Assembly: GCA_038496675.1 (NCBI GenBank)
Contig: CM076663.1
Location: 13,848,954 to 13,912,953, forward strand
Length of the DNA stretch: 64,000 nucleotides
Direction of reading: 5' to 3'
Origin: Rachycentron canadum
Lineage: Eukaryota > Chordata > Actinopteri > Carangiformes > Rachycentridae
The notes under the pieces were generated by a model. It saw nothing but the letters and a program-made list of their open reading frames with translations, made no database searches and had not been told where the DNA came from. Shown here piece after piece: positions 63,580 to 64,000 of this stretch. A program made the translations under genes and the position numbers. Each line of letters begins with the position of its first letter. Positions within the stretch are counted from its first letter, which is position 1.

Positions 63580-64000
63580 GCCACGTGTACCTGTGTATAC
63601 ATTACTCATCTCCTCAAGCAGCTACAAGATGTTTTCCTATCTAGTGAGAGATTGCAGATGAACTAAAGCCTCCTACCCAAAGTCTCCATAATCATGAATG
63701 AAATATGGCATAGTGATACAGCCACCTACCAGCCTCTTCCTAAGCCTGCCCTGAAGAAGTTGTAAAAGCCAGGAGATTACAGCACTGGACGGTGTACAGT
63801 AAAGTGTTTTTTTCCCCCAGCCAGTTCATCTAGTTAATGAATCATCCTGCTTACCTGCTCTTAATTCCTCCCTCTGTGGCACTCTGGTCTGCGCCTGCAG
63901 TCTCTCTCACCATCTAACCACTGCCTCTCTGTACACCTACCTGCATTGTGTGGTTTGAATGCCAATGCAGAGACTCCCTGCTTATAAATTCCTAACTCTG
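61797..64000 (-). other. pals2a: Upstream noncoding part of pals2a (intron/5' region)
   Basis: The splice acceptor two bases before the first ATG means transcription starts further right. I see no recognisable coding exon in this stretch. It includes a GT run near 62271-62298 and a CT microsatellite at 63530. The 5' end of the gene is outside the window or not identifiable. Confidence 0.45.
63530..63576 (+). repeat. (CT)n microsatellite
   Basis: About 23 perfect CT units. Noncoding, probably intronic to pals2a. Confidence 0.97.

Overview
The window looks like a teleost fish nuclear genome, probably a spiny-rayed (percomorph-like) fish. The genes are split into short exons with compact introns, and the proteins match vertebrate families closely. 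Long CA/GT/GA/CT/GATA microsatellites and a fish-type ATCC-tailed interspersed repeat are present. There is one 371-base assembly gap. No bacterial-type genes, operons or CRISPR arrays are visible.

Layout. Bases 1 to about 24,190 are a gene desert upstream of dlx6a. I see no convincing protein gene there. It holds several complex, low-repeat stretches that look like candidate conserved noncoding elements, two inverted copies of an interspersed repeat (7.8-8.6 kb), a run of purine-strand GA tracts around the gap (9.8-14.5 kb) and a CA microsatellite (17.1 kb). From 24,195 to 31,919 lies the dlx6a-dlx5a bigene pair in convergent orientation, each gene with three coding exons and a complete homeodomain. 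The 4.5 kb between them holds two TAAT-rich stretches in the position of the known I56i/I56ii forebrain and branchial-arch enhancers. About 3.2 kb beyond dlx5a, head-to-head with it, a complete 20-coding-exon Argonaute gene, ago2 (870 aa), runs from 35,123 to 44,604. It is followed by a long T-rich stretch that is probably its 3' UTR, ending near 53.7 kb. Tail-to-tail with ago2, the minus-strand MAGUK scaffold gene pals2a (old name mpp6a, 539 aa) has 11 coding exons between 61,796 and 55,868. Its upstream noncoding part runs off the window.

How the parts relate. dlx5a and dlx6a encode paralogous homeodomain factors that share enhancers. ago2 and pals2a are unrelated housekeeping or scaffold genes that share the neighbourhood. 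The most notable coding observation is in ago2. The catalytic glutamate of the DEDH slicer tetrad is aspartate (residue 648), and the residue just before the YRDG motif is tyrosine (677). These match the substitutions reported to cripple RNAi slicing in teleost fish. I found no new system; the strongest leads are this slicer change, a GC-AG intron in pals2a, a target-site-flanked repeat pair, and candidate dlx enhancers.
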